Below, one piece after another: positions 10,904 through 20,366 of a DNA stretch of 64,000 nucleotides; position 1 is the first letter of the stretch; every line of letters begins with the position of its first letter. The stretch covers positions 60,296 through 124,295 of the forward strand of contig NZ_OBEF01000015.1 in NCBI RefSeq assembly GCF_900215375.1. The letters are read 5' to 3'. The position numbers and the translations under genes were made by a program. This stretch comes from Enterobacter sp. CC120223-11. Lineage in GTDB: Bacteria; Pseudomonadota; Gammaproteobacteria; Enterobacterales; Enterobacteriaceae. A model generated the notes under the pieces. That model did not search any database. It was not told the DNA's origin and worked only from the letters and a program-made list of their open reading frames with translations.

Positions 10904-10982
10904 GCCTGATGGCGCTGCGCTTATCAGGCCTACAGCGACACATTTATGTAGGCCGGATAAGGCATGAATGCCGCATCCGGCA
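10904..10982. repeat. REP/BIME element inside the cysJIH operon
   Basis: Two palindromic units face each other. The first (10904-10933) begins GCCTGATGGCGCTGCG and ends TTATCAGGCCTAC. The second (10948-10982) starts GTAGGCCGGATAAGGC and ends GCCGCATCCGGCA. These are classic enterobacterial REP consensus halves in opposite orientation. Position between cysI and cysH suggests a role in mRNA stability or differential expression within the operon, which is inference. Confidence 0.85.
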
Positions 10983-10990
10983 AGGATACG

Positions 10991-12703
10991 TTATTCCCAG
11001 AAATCCCGGGCCGGGTCGAGCACCGGGCGGACAATTCCGGCGCGTACGGTAAAGTCACCGAAGCCTTCATCGGCATCGCGCTCTTTGGCCCAGCGCCCCA
11101 CCAGCTGGTCGACAGAATCAAGGATTTCTGACTCGGTAATGTTTTCACGGTACATACGCGGAATGCGCGTGCCCATGCGGTTGCCGCCCAGGTGCAGGTT
11201 GTAGCGACCCGGCGCTTTACCCACCAGACCCAGCTCCGCCAGCAGCGCGCGGCCACAGCCGTTCGGGCAGCCCGTCACGCGCAGAACGATATGCTCATCG
11301 CCCACGCCGTGGCGCGCCATCACCGCTTCCACTTTGTCGACGAACGACGGCAGGAAGCGTTCGGCTTCGGCCATCGCCAGCGGACAGGTCGGGAAGGAGA
11401 CGCAGGCCATCGAGTTTTCACGCTGCGGCTTCACGGCGTTCATCAGGCCATGATCCTGAGCGAGTTTTTCAATTTTCGCCTTCTGGCTTTCCGGCACGCC
11501 CGCGACAATCAGGTTCTGGTTGGCTGTCAGGCGGAAATCGCCTTTATGGATCTTCGCAATTTCCAGCAGGCCGGTTTTCAGCGGACGATCCGGGTAATCC
11601 AGAATACGGCCATTCTCAATAAACAGCGTCAGGTGCCATTTATTGTCGATGCCTTTCACCCAGCCGATGCGGTCGCCGCGGCCAGTAAATTCGTATGGAC
11701 GGATTGGGGCGAAAGTCATGCCCGCACGGCGTTCCACTTCGGCTTTAAAGACGTCCACACCAACGCGCTCCAGCGTGTATTTAGTTTTGGCGTTTTTACG
11801 ATCGGTACGGTTACCCCAGTCGCGCTGAGTGGTGACCACCGCTTCCGCTACGGCGAGCGTGTGCTCCAGCGGCAGGAAGCCAAACTCGCTCGCGGTGCGG
11901 GCATAGGTTTTCTTGTTGCCGTGATCGATAGACAGGCCACCGCCCACCAGCAGGTTGAAGCCCACCAGTTTGCCGTTCTCCGCCACCGCCACAAAGTTCA
12001 TGTCGTTGGCATGAAGATCCACGTCATTCTGCGGCGGGATCACTACCGTGGTTTTAAACTTACGCGGCAGATAGGTTTCACCGAGGATCGGCTCTTCGTC
12101 TGTGGTTGCGACTTTCTCCTGATCGTGCCAGATCTCTGCATAGGCGCGGGTGCGCGGCAGCAGATGCTCAGACAGTTTCTTCGCCCACTCGTAGGCTTCC
12201 GCGTGCAGCTCAGACTCAATCGGGTTCGACGTACAAAGCACGTTACGGTTCACGTCGTTGGCGGTTGCCAGCGCGTCCAGCCCCACTTCATGCAGCATCT
12301 GGTGCGCCGGTTTCACGTTCTTTTTCAGGATGCCGTGGAACTGGAACGTCTGACGGTTGGTCAGACGAATGCTGCCGTAGATTGTGTTGTTTTCAGCAAA
12401 CTTGTCGATCGACTGCCACTGCTTCGGGGTGATGATCCCGCCCGGCAGGCGGCAGCGCAGCATCATCGCATGACGCGGCTCCAGCTTCTGTTCGGCGCGC
12501 TCGGCACGGATGTCGCGATCGTCCTGCTGGTACATGCCGTGGAAGCGGATCAGCAGGAAGTTATCGCCGTTGAAGCCGCCGGTCAGGCCTTCATGCAAAT
12601 CTTCTGCAATGGTGCCGCGCAGGTAGTTGCTCTCTTTTTTCAGACGCTCGGCGTCCGACAGCTTGCCGTCGACCACTAAAGGGCCCGGGTGTTTTTCGCT
12701 CAT
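10991..12703 (-). CDS. cysI: Sulfite reductase hemoprotein beta subunit
   Basis: Reduces sulfite to sulfide with six electrons supplied by CysJ. The 570-residue protein has two sulfite-reductase ferredoxin-like half domains and the siroheme/4Fe-4S binding cysteines in [19 protein letters not shown] and TGCPNGCGR (about residues 434-484). Its ATG shares one base with the cysJ stop (TAATG), so translation is coupled. The needed siroheme comes from CysG encoded about 2 kb away. Confidence 0.97.
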   Translation of the reverse strand: MSEKHPGPLVVDGKLSDAERLKKESNYLRGTIAEDLHEGLTGGFNGDNFLLIRFHGMYQQDDRDIRAERAEQKLEPRHAMMLRCRLPGGIITPKQWQSIDKFAENNTIYGSIRLTNRQTFQFHGILKKNVKPAHQMLHEVGLDALATANDVNRNVLCTSNPIESELHAEAYEWAKKLSEHLLPRTRAYAEIWHDQEKVATTDEEPILGETYLPRKFKTTVVIPPQNDVDLHANDMNFVAVAENGKLVGFNLLVGGGLSIDHGNKKTYARTASEFGFLPLEHTLAVAEAVVTTQRDWGNRTDRKNAKTKYTLERVGVDVFKAEVERRAGMTFAPIRPYEFTGRGDRIGWVKGIDNKWHLTLFIENGRILDYPDRPLKTGLLEIAKIHKGDFRLTANQNLIVAGVPESQKAKIEKLAQDHGLMNAVKPQRENSMACVSFPTCPLAMAEAERFLPSFVDKVEAVMARHGVGDEHIVLRVTGCPNGCGRALLAELGLVGKAPGRYNLHLGGNRMGTRIPRMYRENITESEILDSVDQLVGRWAKERDADEGFGDFTVRAGIVRPVLDPARDFWE

Positions 12704-14508
12704 TAGTAGACATCTCGCTGATAACGGCGCTCTACGCGCAGCTCACTTAAATAGTCGTCTGCCGCTTCGGCGTCCATCGCGCCAAATTCAGCAATCACTT
12801 CCAGCAAAGCCTGCTCAACGTCTTTCGCCATGCGATTAGCGTCGCCGCAGACATAAATATGGGCACCGTCATTGATCCAGCGCCACAGCTCCGCGCCCTG
12901 CTGGCGCAGCTTGTCCTGTACGTAGACTTTTTCTTTTTGATCTCTGGACCACGCCAGATCGATTTTGCTCAGGACGCCTTCTTTGACATAGCGCTGCCAC
13001 TCCACCTGATAGAGGAAATCATCGGTGAAGTGCGGGTTGCCGAAGAAAAGCCAGTTTTTGCCTTCCGCGCCGTCGGCCGCGCGCTGCTGCATGAAGGAGC
13101 GGAACGGGGCGATACCCGTGCCCGGGCCAATCATGATGACCGGCGTGTCCGGGTTAGCAGGCAGGCGGAAGTTGTCGTTGTGTTCGATGAACACGCGCAC
13201 TTCACCCTCTTCTTCGAGTCGATCGGCGAGGAAGCTGGACGCTCCGCCCGTACGGGCGCGACCTTCGATGTCGTAACGCACCACGCCCACGGTGACGTGC
13301 ACTTCGGTTTCCACTTCAGCCTGAGAAGAGGCAATCGAATAGAGGCGCGGCGTCAGGGGACGCAGCAGGCCGATTAATGCTTCGGCATCCAGCTGCGCCG
13401 GAGAAAAACGCACCATATCGACAATCGGCGTGGTGGCGGCGTAATGCTGTAACTTCGCCTTATCGCCCACCAGCGGCAGCAGGGAATCGCTGCGGGTCAG
13501 CGTGGCGTAGTTCTCCACGATATTCGCGGTATTCACAGTCAGCTCGAAGTGCCACTGCAAGGCTTCACTCAGCGGCTGCGCCTGACCGTTCACGGTGACC
13601 GTTTCGTCGCCCTTCAGCCACAGCAGTTCAACCAGCTCTTTCACCAGCGCAGGATCGTTCTGATACCACACGCCAAGCGCATCGCCCGGCTGATAACGCA
13701 GGCCGGAATCTGCCAGGTCGATTTCAATGTGGCGCACGTCTTTTTCAGAATCGCGGCCGGTAATTTTTTGGTTCACCGCAAGCGTTGCGGTCAGCGGCGC
13801 TTCTTTGCTGTAAGGGCTGGAATGCACTTCGTTCACCGCCCCGGCGGCGCTCAATGCAGCCTGCGCCGGGCTCTCTTTCGGCGCGCGGGCTTTCAGCACT
13901 TCAACAATACGCGCCCGCCATTCGGCTGCCGCAGGCTGGAACTCAACGTCGGTATCCACTCTGTCCAGCAGGCGTTCGCCGCCAAGCTCGGCGAGCTTGC
14001 TGTCAAAATCTTTGCCTGACTGGCAGAAGAATTCGTAGGAGGTGTCACCGAGGCCAAACACGGCAAACGCCGTGCCGTTCAGCTTCGGCGCTTTTTTCGA
14101 GAACAGGAACTTGTGCAGCGCCACGGCTTCTTCCGGCGGCTCGCCTTCGCCCTGGGTGGAGGTCACCACCACCAGCAGTTTTTCCTGGGCAATTTGTTTG
14201 AATTTGTAGTCGCCCGCGTTCACCAGTTTGACGTTCAGCTGCGCCGCCAGCAGATCGTCGCGAAGCTGCTCTGCCACGCGGCGCGCGTTGCCTGTTTGCG
14301 AGGCGGAAATCAGAGTAATGGCTGGCGCTTCAGCGGTAACGGGCGCGGCGCTGACCGCACTGCCCGGCTGCTGGTTGAGCATGCCCCAGAAATAGCCAGA
14401 AACCCAGGCAAGCTGGGTCGGTGAAAGATCGGTGGTGGCCGCCTGCAGGCGTGCCAGCTGCTCCGGGTTCAGCGGAAGCAAAGCGGAAGGTGGGGCCTGT
14501 GTCGTCAT
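12703..14508 (-). CDS. cysJ: Sulfite reductase flavoprotein alpha subunit
   Basis: NADPH-dependent diflavin reductase that feeds electrons to CysI. The 601 residues show a flavodoxin-like FMN domain (about 64-202, with [15 protein letters not shown] and [12 protein letters not shown]), a connecting and FAD domain (about 235-450, with [12 protein letters not shown] and [12 protein letters not shown]), and an NADPH-binding C-terminal domain ([14 protein letters not shown]) ending in ERRYQRDVY. First gene of cysJIH, expected to be activated by CysB. Confidence 0.97.
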   Translation of the reverse strand: MTTQAPPSALLPLNPEQLARLQAATTDLSPTQLAWVSGYFWGMLNQQPGSAVSAAPVTAEAPAITLISASQTGNARRVAEQLRDDLLAAQLNVKLVNAGDYKFKQIAQEKLLVVVTSTQGEGEPPEEAVALHKFLFSKKAPKLNGTAFAVFGLGDTSYEFFCQSGKDFDSKLAELGGERLLDRVDTDVEFQPAAAEWRARIVEVLKARAPKESPAQAALSAAGAVNEVHSSPYSKEAPLTATLAVNQKITGRDSEKDVRHIEIDLADSGLRYQPGDALGVWYQNDPALVKELVELLWLKGDETVTVNGQAQPLSEALQWHFELTVNTANIVENYATLTRSDSLLPLVGDKAKLQHYAATTPIVDMVRFSPAQLDAEALIGLLRPLTPRLYSIASSQAEVETEVHVTVGVVRYDIEGRARTGGASSFLADRLEEEGEVRVFIEHNDNFRLPANPDTPVIMIGPGTGIAPFRSFMQQRAADGAEGKNWLFFGNPHFTDDFLYQVEWQRYVKEGVLSKIDLAWSRDQKEKVYVQDKLRQQGAELWRWINDGAHIYVCGDANRMAKDVEQALLEVIAEFGAMDAEAADDYLSELRVERRYQRDVY

Positions 14509-14813
14509 GCGTCGTTATGTTCCAGTAGCAAAGCAAATTATTATCGTAATCGTGCAGTGAGAGTAAGGATAAAGACCTGGATAATAACAATTAAAGAAGG
14601 GATGGAAATAATAAATAACCAAATGGACTAACCTGTTTTAGCTATCGTTCTTATCGGCAAAACAGGTTAATTAATCAATTGATAAATATATATTTTTTAG
14701 TTGCAAGCGAACGCTGAACCCCATCTGCCGTTTAACGCCGGTTTTAGTTAATGCGAAAAAAGGCGCGTTGCGGTAAGATTCGCCGGTTTTTTCCGCATTT
14801 TCGAGAGTTAACG
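14509..14813. promoter_or_regulatory. Divergent cysJ/queD regulatory region with 10-bp inverted repeat
   Basis: This 305-bp AT-rich gap must hold the cysJIH promoter with its CysB site (minus) and the queD promoter (plus). The clearest structure is a perfect inverted repeat, AACCTGTTTT (14630-14639) and AAAACAGGTT (14659-14668), 19 bp apart and 122-160 bp upstream of cysJ. It has no T tract on either side, so it is more likely a protein-binding site than a terminator. I could not assign -10/-35 boxes with confidence. Confidence 0.5.
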
Positions 14814-15176
14814 ATGTCCACCACCCTGTTTAAAGATTTTATGTTTGAAGCGGCCCACCACCTCCCACACGTCCCTGCTGGCCACAAGTGCGGTCGTCTG
14901 CACGGTCACTCCTTTATGGTACGTCTGGAAATCACCGGTGAGGTGGATCCGCACACGGGCTGGATCATGGATTTTGCCGAACTGAAAGCCGCCTTCAGAC
15001 CAACCTACGACAGGCTCGATCACTACTATTTGAATGATATTCCGGGCCTCGAAAACCCGACCAGCGAAGTGCTGGCCAAATGGATCTGGAATGAAATCAA
15101 ACCGCTGGTACCTTTGCTCAGCGCAGTCATGATCAAAGAAACCTGCACCGCCGGTTGCATCTACCGCGGCGAATGA
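14814..15176 (+). CDS. queD: 6-carboxy-5,6,7,8-tetrahydropterin synthase
   Basis: First committed enzyme of queuosine/7-deazaguanine synthesis: converts dihydroneopterin triphosphate to 6-carboxytetrahydropterin. An upstream in-frame ATG at 14751 exists, but the ATG at 14814, preceded by GAGAG, gives the 120-residue family length and the known MSTTLFKDF start. The zinc histidines (15, 30, 32) and catalytic cysteine 26 are visible in [20 protein letters not shown]. Together with queE and queF, also in this window, it covers most of the preQ0/preQ1 branch. Confidence 0.96.
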   Translation: MSTTLFKDFMFEAAHHLPHVPAGHKCGRLHGHSFMVRLEITGEVDPHTGWIMDFAELKAAFRPTYDRLDHYYLNDIPGLENPTSEVLAKWIWNEIKPLVPLLSAVMIKETCTAGCIYRGE

Positions 15177-15257
15177 TTTCTGCCTTTGCGGCAGCGGTCA
15201 AATTCCCTTTAATTCCGCTATGTTAGGGTAATGCGTTCTACGGAAAAGGAGCGCAAG

Positions 15258-16526
15258 GTGGCGGACGATTTTGACCTTATTATTATTGGCGCAGGGATAG
15301 CAGGCTCGACCTGCGCCCTGCTCAGTGCCCGCACCGGGCTGTCCGTTCTGCTTATCGAGCGCGGCGAACAGCCCGGCAGCAAAAACCTCTCCGGCGGCAG
15401 GCTCTACGGCTACGCCCTCGCCGATATTCTCCCGAACTTTCAAAAGACTGCGCCACTTGAGCGTCGCATCACCCGTGAGCATTTCTCCCTTTTGACCGCC
15501 GATGGCGCAACCACGCTTTGCGCGCAGCATCCGGCGAGTGAGTCCTGGAGCGTGCTGCGCGCCCGCTTCGACCCGTGGCTTGCAGCCCAGGCGGAGGAGG
15601 AAGGTGCGCAGATGCTGTGTAATGTGACCGTGGAAGCGCTGCTGCGGGAGGGGAATCGCATCGCTGGCGTTATCTGTGAAGGCGAAACGCTGCGGGCAAA
15701 AGTCGTCGTGTTGGCCGAAGGCGCCAATAGCCTGCTTGCCGAGCAGGCGAACCTTCTCCCCCGCCCTTCTCATGAGAGCATGGCGCTGGGTATCAAAGAG
15801 ACGCTCGCCCTTGACGGCTCGCGGCTTCAGGAACGTTTTCATACTGAAGATAATGAGGGCGTGGCATGGCTGTTCAGTGGCCAGATATGCGGCAGCAAAC
15901 CCGCCGGAGCCTTTCTCTATACCAATCAGCAGTCGCTGTCGCTGGGGATTGTCGCGCCGCTGGCCTCCTTACGTAGCGGCCCGGATTCGGCCTCTTCCCT
16001 GCTGGCAAAACTCAAGCACCATCCCGCTTTGCGGCCATTAATTCGCGATGCCGAAACGCTGGAATATGGCGCCCATCTGGTGCCGGAAGGCGGGCTGAAC
16101 TGCATGCCGCTCCAGCGCGCGGGCGAAGGCTGGCTGCTGGTCGGCGATACGCTGCGCACCTGCATTAATACCGGCGTAACGGTCAGGGGGATGGACACCG
16201 CAATGCTGAGCGCAGAGGCTGCGGCACGGGCGCTAATCGCGTTTTTCCAAAGGCCAGACAAACCGCTGCAAACGCTGTACGACGGCGAGCTGCACAGCAA
16301 CGCGCTATGGCAGCAGCTTGAGCGTTATCGCAACGTGCCCGCGCTGCTGCAAAGTGAGAGCTGGTATCGCCAGTGGCCCGAATTCAGCCATGCGGTGATG
16401 CAGGATTTAACGCGTGTCGATTCCGGTGCGAATCCGCCGCTGTGGCAAATCCTGTTCCGCCACGCGCGACGCTTCGGTTTTTCCCGGCTGAGTGCCGATA
16501 TTGTGAGGAGCCTGCGATGCCTGTAA
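15258..16526 (+). CDS. ygcN: FAD-dependent oxidoreductase, FixC/ETF-QO-like (YgcN)
   Basis: Flavoprotein of the FixC/electron-transfer-flavoprotein quinone oxidoreductase family; the substrate in enterobacteria is unknown. I chose GTG 15258 because AAGGAG lies 6 bp upstream and the protein then starts MADDFDLIIIGAGIAGS, giving 422 residues as in E. coli. The FAD-binding GAGIAG motif is at about residues 10-15, with LLIERGEQPGSKNLSGG after it. The C-terminal part overlaps ygcO by 10 bp, the classic FixC-FixX pairing. With YgcQ and YgcR this completes a FixABCX-like set. Confidence 0.9.
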   Translation: MADDFDLIIIGAGIAGSTCALLSARTGLSVLLIERGEQPGSKNLSGGRLYGYALADILPNFQKTAPLERRITREHFSLLTADGATTLCAQHPASESWSVLRARFDPWLAAQAEEEGAQMLCNVTVEALLREGNRIAGVICEGETLRAKVVVLAEGANSLLAEQANLLPRPSHESMALGIKETLALDGSRLQERFHTEDNEGVAWLFSGQICGSKPAGAFLYTNQQSLSLGIVAPLASLRSGPDSASSLLAKLKHHPALRPLIRDAETLEYGAHLVPEGGLNCMPLQRAGEGWLLVGDTLRTCINTGVTVRGMDTAMLSAEAAARALIAFFQRPDKPLQTLYDGELHSNALWQQLERYRNVPALLQSESWYRQWPEFSHAVMQDLTRVDSGANPPLWQILFRHARRFGFSRLSADIVRSLRCL

Positions 16527-16789
16527 GCGAGAGCCTTGCCCGCAACTGTTATCATCCTGCCGATAAAGCACACATTACGCTTCGGCCCGTACTCAGCGAT
16601 GAGCAAATCGCCCTGCTGGAAAAGATTTGCCCGGCCGGGTTGTTTCGCCGCGACGCCGCTGGCAAGGTAAACGTGCATTTTCAGGGCTGCCTGGAGTGTG
16701 GCAGCTGTCGGCTGGTGGCGGGTGATACCGCCCTTGCTGAGTGGCACCATCCCCCTTCCGGAACCGGACTGACCCTGCGTTTTGGCTAA
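16517..16789 (+). CDS. ygcO: Ferredoxin-like protein, FixX family (YgcO)
   Basis: Small iron-sulfur partner of YgcN. The 90-residue protein starts at ATG 16517 (GAGGAG upstream, overlapping the ygcN end). Cysteines occur in the pattern CPAGLF (about residue 38) and GCLECGSCRLV (about residues 57-67), consistent with one 4Fe-4S cluster as in FixX ferredoxins. The job is inferred: taking electrons from or giving them to the FixC-like flavoprotein. Only 18 bp separate it from ygcP. Confidence 0.88.
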   Translation: MPVSESLARNCYHPADKAHITLRPVLSDEQIALLEKICPAGLFRRDAAGKVNVHFQGCLECGSCRLVAGDTALAEWHHPPSGTGLTLRFG

Positions 16790-16807
16790 TACATTTGAGG
16801 ATTTTGA

Positions 16808-17383
16808 GTGTCGCTACTTCACCTGCTGAGACAGAACCCGGTTATCGCCGCGGTTAAGGATAACGCCAGCCTCCAGCTGGCCATTGCCTCCGATTGCCAG
16901 TTTATATCCGTGCTTTATGGAAACATTTGCACCATCACAGGAATCATTCAGAAGATTAAGCAGGCGGGCAAAATCGCCTTTATCCACGTTGATTTACTGG
17001 AAGGCGCTTCGAATAAGGAGGTGGTGATTCAGTTTCTCAAGCTGGTGACCCAGGCCGATGGCATTATCAGCACCAAGCCCAATATGCTGAAAGCCGCCCG
17101 CGCGGAGGGTTTCTTCTGCATTCACCGCCTGTTTATCGTCGACTCTATTTCGTTCCACAACATCGACAAGCAGGTGGCGCAGTCGAACGCCGACTGCATT
17201 GAAATTCTCCCGGGCTGCATGCCGAAGGTGCTGAACTGGGTGACGGAAAAAGTGCGCCAGCCTCTGATTGCCGGAGGCCTGGTGTGCGATGAGGAAGATG
17301 CCCGCAACGCTATTGCGGCGGGGGTGCTAGCGCTTTCCACCACCAATACCGACGTGTGGAAACTGGCTAAGAGACTGAACTGA
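16808..17383 (+). CDS. ygcP: GlpP-family antiterminator (YgcP)
   Basis: Member of the glycerol-3-phosphate-responsive antiterminator family, RNA-binding TIM-barrel-like regulators typified by Bacillus GlpP. The 191-residue protein shows the family landmarks: HVDL-EG (residues 60-66), DGIISTK (84-90), HRLFIVDS, CIEILPG and IAGGL. Start is GTG 16808 with GAGG 7 bp upstream. It follows ygcNO and its end overlaps the convergent ygcQ end by 17 bp. The ligand and RNA target are not established; the twin leader attenuators in front of ygcW and yqcE in the same cluster are attractive targets. Confidence 0.87.
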   Translation: MSLLHLLRQNPVIAAVKDNASLQLAIASDCQFISVLYGNICTITGIIQKIKQAGKIAFIHVDLLEGASNKEVVIQFLKLVTQADGIISTKPNMLKAARAEGFFCIHRLFIVDSISFHNIDKQVAQSNADCIEILPGCMPKVLNWVTEKVRQPLIAGGLVCDEEDARNAIAAGVLALSTTNTDVWKLAKRLN

Positions 17384-18203
17384 CGCGGGACGCCAGCGCC
17401 TCCAGGACTTCCTCTGCCTCACCGACGATCCCGACATCCGCCGCGGCAAAAACGGGGGCTTCGGGATCGTGATTGATCGCCACGATAAACTGACTCTGCG
17501 ACACGCCCGCCATAAACGCCGACGCACCGGACGCACCGGCGATCAGGCACACCTCCGGGGCAACGCTTTGCCCGGAAATCCCCAGCATCCGCTGCGCATC
17601 GCACCCGCCTGCCATCACGCGCTGGCGGGTAAAGCCAGTCTCAGCCTTCAGCTTTTGCGCCAGGCGTTCAATGGCCTGATCCACCGCGCCCTGCCCGGCC
17701 GCCAGCACAACGCGGGCTGACTGGAGCGGATGTGCAGATTTGTTCAAAACGTCCGGCGGCGGCAGCGCGTCAGAAACAGGAACCGGCGTCAGCAGGTTGA
17801 CGGGCATATCCGCAGGGAAAACAGCGTGCTGACGTAGCGGCGCTGCCACAACAGATAAGCAAAGAGGAAAATGCTGAGGTTGCAACGTTGCCGTCAGCGC
17901 GTTGCCGTACGCCGCTTTTCTCACCGTACGGGTTTCGTCGTCAAAGCCCCGCGCCTGGCAAACCGCGCAGCCGCGCAGCCGCCACGCCAGGCGGGTGGCA
18001 AGTTCATTCCCTTCCTCAGACGGTGGGAACAGAATCAAATCGGGTAAGGCAACATGATATTCAGCTTCGAGCGTCGCCAGGTGTGATGCCACAGAAGCGT
18101 TTTGCATTCGCCAGCACTGCTGCGGCGACAGCGCATTTTCCTTAAGGAAACTTGCCAGATGCCCTTCATCTTCAGGCCGGAGCGTTACTACCGCGATTTT
18201 CAC
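17367..18203 (-). CDS. ygcQ: Electron transfer flavoprotein alpha-like subunit (YgcQ)
   Basis: FixB/EtfA-type subunit, predicted to carry the electron-transferring FAD of an ETF heterodimer with YgcR. The 278-residue protein has an N-terminal ETF domain and the C-terminal FAD-binding domain, seen as CLIAGASGASAFMAGV, VAINHDPEAPVFAAADVGIVG near the end. Start is GTG 18203 with AAGGA 7 bp upstream; it overlaps the ygcR stop by 4 bp (GTGA), showing coupling. The physiological electron donor is unknown. Confidence 0.88.
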   Translation of the reverse strand: MKIAVVTLRPEDEGHLASFLKENALSPQQCWRMQNASVASHLATLEAEYHVALPDLILFPPSEEGNELATRLAWRLRGCAVCQARGFDDETRTVRKAAYGNALTATLQPQHFPLCLSVVAAPLRQHAVFPADMPVNLLTPVPVSDALPPPDVLNKSAHPLQSARVVLAAGQGAVDQAIERLAQKLKAETGFTRQRVMAGGCDAQRMLGISGQSVAPEVCLIAGASGASAFMAGVSQSQFIVAINHDPEAPVFAAADVGIVGEAEEVLEALASRVSSVS

Positions 18204-18979
18204 AACGTGATCCTTTCAGACAGATAGTCATCCCACAGCCGCTTTACCGCCTGAGAAGCAGGTTCATTAATAATGATGCCGCTGCGCCGGGCGATCTGCC
18301 GCTCCAGAGACAGGCAGGTCATTTCAGCAGAGTCGGAAGGCACGCAAGCGATCTGCTCCACATCTACTTTCGCCGCAGCCAGCCTCGCGCGCATGCCTGG
18401 CACCCGCAGCGCCAGCTGGCCTCGATTGCGTACGCTCAGTACCGCAGGCCGATCCACGGACCAGCGGCTGCGCTGTTGCTGATCTTCGCACTCGACGGCA
18501 AACCCTTCGCCGTCGACGCCAAGTCCGCAAACCGACGATAAGCAGGGCCAGCCGAGCATTTCTGCCAGCAGCCATGCAGTCTGCCCGTTCTGGCCTTCAC
18601 TGCTCTGGCTGCCGAGCAGCACCAGCCCGGCGTTCTGCTCTTTAGCCTGCACTGCCAGCTGCTGGGCCACATACATGGGCGAGAAGCGGGTATCCTCCCG
18701 CGAAAGCAGCAGCGTCTGGCGCGCAAATCCCAACGCCGCCAGATTGCGCAGGGCCGGTAAGGCACGCTGATCCCCAAGCGTGATGGCGCTGAGCATCAGC
18801 GAGGGATTCGCGTCTAAAACCTGAAGCATCAGCTCCGCTGCTCCCTGTTCGTCGTTGCCCATCAGCACGCGCATCAGCTTAGGGTCGGGCGCTGAATTTT
18901 TCCGGGCGGCGGCCTGCCAGTCGGCTTCCGCGAGCATCGACAGGTCCGGTTCAGCCTTAAACGCCAACAGAATATTCAT
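18200..18979 (-). CDS. ygcR: Electron transfer flavoprotein beta-like subunit (YgcR)
   Basis: FixA/EtfB-type partner of YgcQ. The 259-residue protein has the ETF beta fold with an N-terminal MNILLAFKAEPD, the AVQAKEQNAGLVLLGSQSSEGQNGQ motif (about residues 107-130) that in the family binds AMP or a second flavin, and the later VLSVRNRGQLALRVPGMRARLAA. The 5' end overlaps the ygcS stop by 23 bp. Whether it can bifurcate electrons, as FixAB does, cannot be read from the sequence alone. Confidence 0.88.
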   Translation of the reverse strand: MNILLAFKAEPDLSMLAEADWQAAARKNSAPDPKLMRVLMGNDEQGAAELMLQVLDANPSLMLSAITLGDQRALPALRNLAALGFARQTLLLSREDTRFSPMYVAQQLAVQAKEQNAGLVLLGSQSSEGQNGQTAWLLAEMLGWPCLSSVCGLGVDGEGFAVECEDQQQRSRWSVDRPAVLSVRNRGQLALRVPGMRARLAAAKVDVEQIACVPSDSAEMTCLSLERQIARRSGIIINEPASQAVKRLWDDYLSERITL

Positions 18980-20312
18980 CGACCTTTCCTTGCGGCTTTG
19001 GCGGCAGATCGGCCGCCTCCACCAGCGATAAATTGCGGGTTTCCGGCGCCCACAGCAGTGACACGACGAATCCCACCAGCAGCACCGCGACCAGGATCAG
19101 CAAAGTGCTGCGCATTCCCCAGGAAACCAGCGCCATAGGCAGAAAACCGGTGGCAATGGCGGCACCCAAGCGGCTCATTGCGGTAGCGAATCCTACGCCC
19201 AGCGAACGAATGTCCGTCGGGAAACTCTCGGCGGGCAAAATCCCCACCAGGTTACTCGCCGCCGAAATGGCCGTGCTAAACAGAACAAACAGCAGCAGGA
19301 TCATTGTACTGTTGCTGGCGGGGGTGAACGCCAGCGCCGTCAGGGTGAGCGCCAGCAGCAGAAAGCTGCTGATCAAAAACTGACGCCGCGACAGCGACCA
19401 GGTCAGCACCAGGCCGAGCAAGGCACCGACAATCAGCAGGCAGTTGAGGATTAAGCTTGCGGTCAATGCATCTTCCAGCCCGATGGTCTGAGCGATGGTC
19501 GGCAGCCAGGTGTAAATCACGAACCACGGCACCACCAGACAGATAAAGAACAGGCTGTTGAACGCCGTGCGTCGCCAGTAGCGGGCGGAAAACAGCGTGC
19601 TGATATGACGGGTGGTAACGCCAGAAATCTCATCGCCGGGCAGCACGTTCGCGCCGAGAAAGCGCCGGACGATGGCGTGGGCTTCGTTGATGCGCCCCTG
19701 GCGCATCAGCCAGCGTGGCGATTCTGGCGTGCCCATGCGCAGCAGCGTAATAGCCAGCGCGGGCAATGACGCGGAAGCAAGGAGCCAGCGCCAGGCTTCA
19801 GGATCGTTACCGATCCAGTGATGCCCCGCCACGCTCGCCAGCACATAGCCGAGCGTCCAGACCACGCTGAACGCGCCCAGCAGCATGCCGCGATAGCGTT
19901 TGGGCGAAAACTCCGCCAGCAGCGTGTGCCCCACCGAGTAGTCACCGCCGAGGCCGAAGCCAATCAGGATGCGCAGGAAGATCAGCTGCTCTGGCGAGGT
20001 GACAAAGAATTGTAAGAAGGAAGCCAGGGTGATCAGCAGGAAACTGAAGGTGAAGATACGCTGGCGACCAATGTGATCGGAGATCCAGCCGAGGATCAGG
20101 CTGCCGAGAAACAGGCCAAACAGCGCCGAGCCGCCGATGAGCCCTTCGAGCATCGGCGTCAGGCTCATTTGCGCCTGGAGCGGAATAATGGCGTAGCCGA
20201 TGACGCCCAGCACGTAACCGTCCGTCAGGTGTGCGCCAAAGGTCAGTCCGGCAATGCGCCAGTGAAAGCGGGTTAGCGGCAGATCGTCCATTCGTACAGG
20301 TGACGCGCTCAT
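18957..20312 (-). CDS. ygcS: MFS transporter, sugar-porter type (YgcS)
   Basis: Inner-membrane permease of the major facilitator superfamily with about 12 membrane segments in 451 residues. Family signatures are visible: GWISDHIGRQRIF between helices 2 and 3, RILIGFGLGGDYSVG in helix 4, and PESPRWLMRQGR at the central loop. The substrate is unknown; the setting with YgcU and ETF-like YgcQR suggests it imports the compound oxidised by this pathway. It begins with GGGGGAG before ATG 20312, downstream of a hairpin terminator that follows ygcU. Confidence 0.87.
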   Translation of the reverse strand: MSASPVRMDDLPLTRFHWRIAGLTFGAHLTDGYVLGVIGYAIIPLQAQMSLTPMLEGLIGGSALFGLFLGSLILGWISDHIGRQRIFTFSFLLITLASFLQFFVTSPEQLIFLRILIGFGLGGDYSVGHTLLAEFSPKRYRGMLLGAFSVVWTLGYVLASVAGHHWIGNDPEAWRWLLASASLPALAITLLRMGTPESPRWLMRQGRINEAHAIVRRFLGANVLPGDEISGVTTRHISTLFSARYWRRTAFNSLFFICLVVPWFVIYTWLPTIAQTIGLEDALTASLILNCLLIVGALLGLVLTWSLSRRQFLISSFLLLALTLTALAFTPASNSTMILLLFVLFSTAISAASNLVGILPAESFPTDIRSLGVGFATAMSRLGAAIATGFLPMALVSWGMRSTLLILVAVLLVGFVVSLLWAPETRNLSLVEAADLPPKPQGKVDEYSVGV

Positions 20313-20324
20313 AGCTCCCCCTCA

Positions 20325-20358
20325 GGAAAAAAGACGGCTTCCCCGAAGGAGAAGCCTT
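20325..20358 (-). terminator. Hairpin terminator between ygcU and ygcS
   Basis: On the minus strand GGCTTC (20356 down to 20351) pairs with GAAGCC (20341 down to 20336), closing on a short C/G-rich loop, then GTC and six T residues (20332-20327). It lies only 13 bp before the ygcS start, so partial readthrough would set the ratio of ygcU to ygcSRQ. Confidence 0.7.
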
Positions 20359-20366
20359 TATAGCGG

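Noticed and set aside
11192..12679. 495-residue open frame opposite cysI
   Set aside because: It is a shadow of a GC-rich conserved gene; composition is rich in His and Arg with no family features.
15180..15194. Hairpin CTGCC/GGCAG after queD as terminator
   Set aside because: Only five pairs and no T tract directly after it, so support is too weak.
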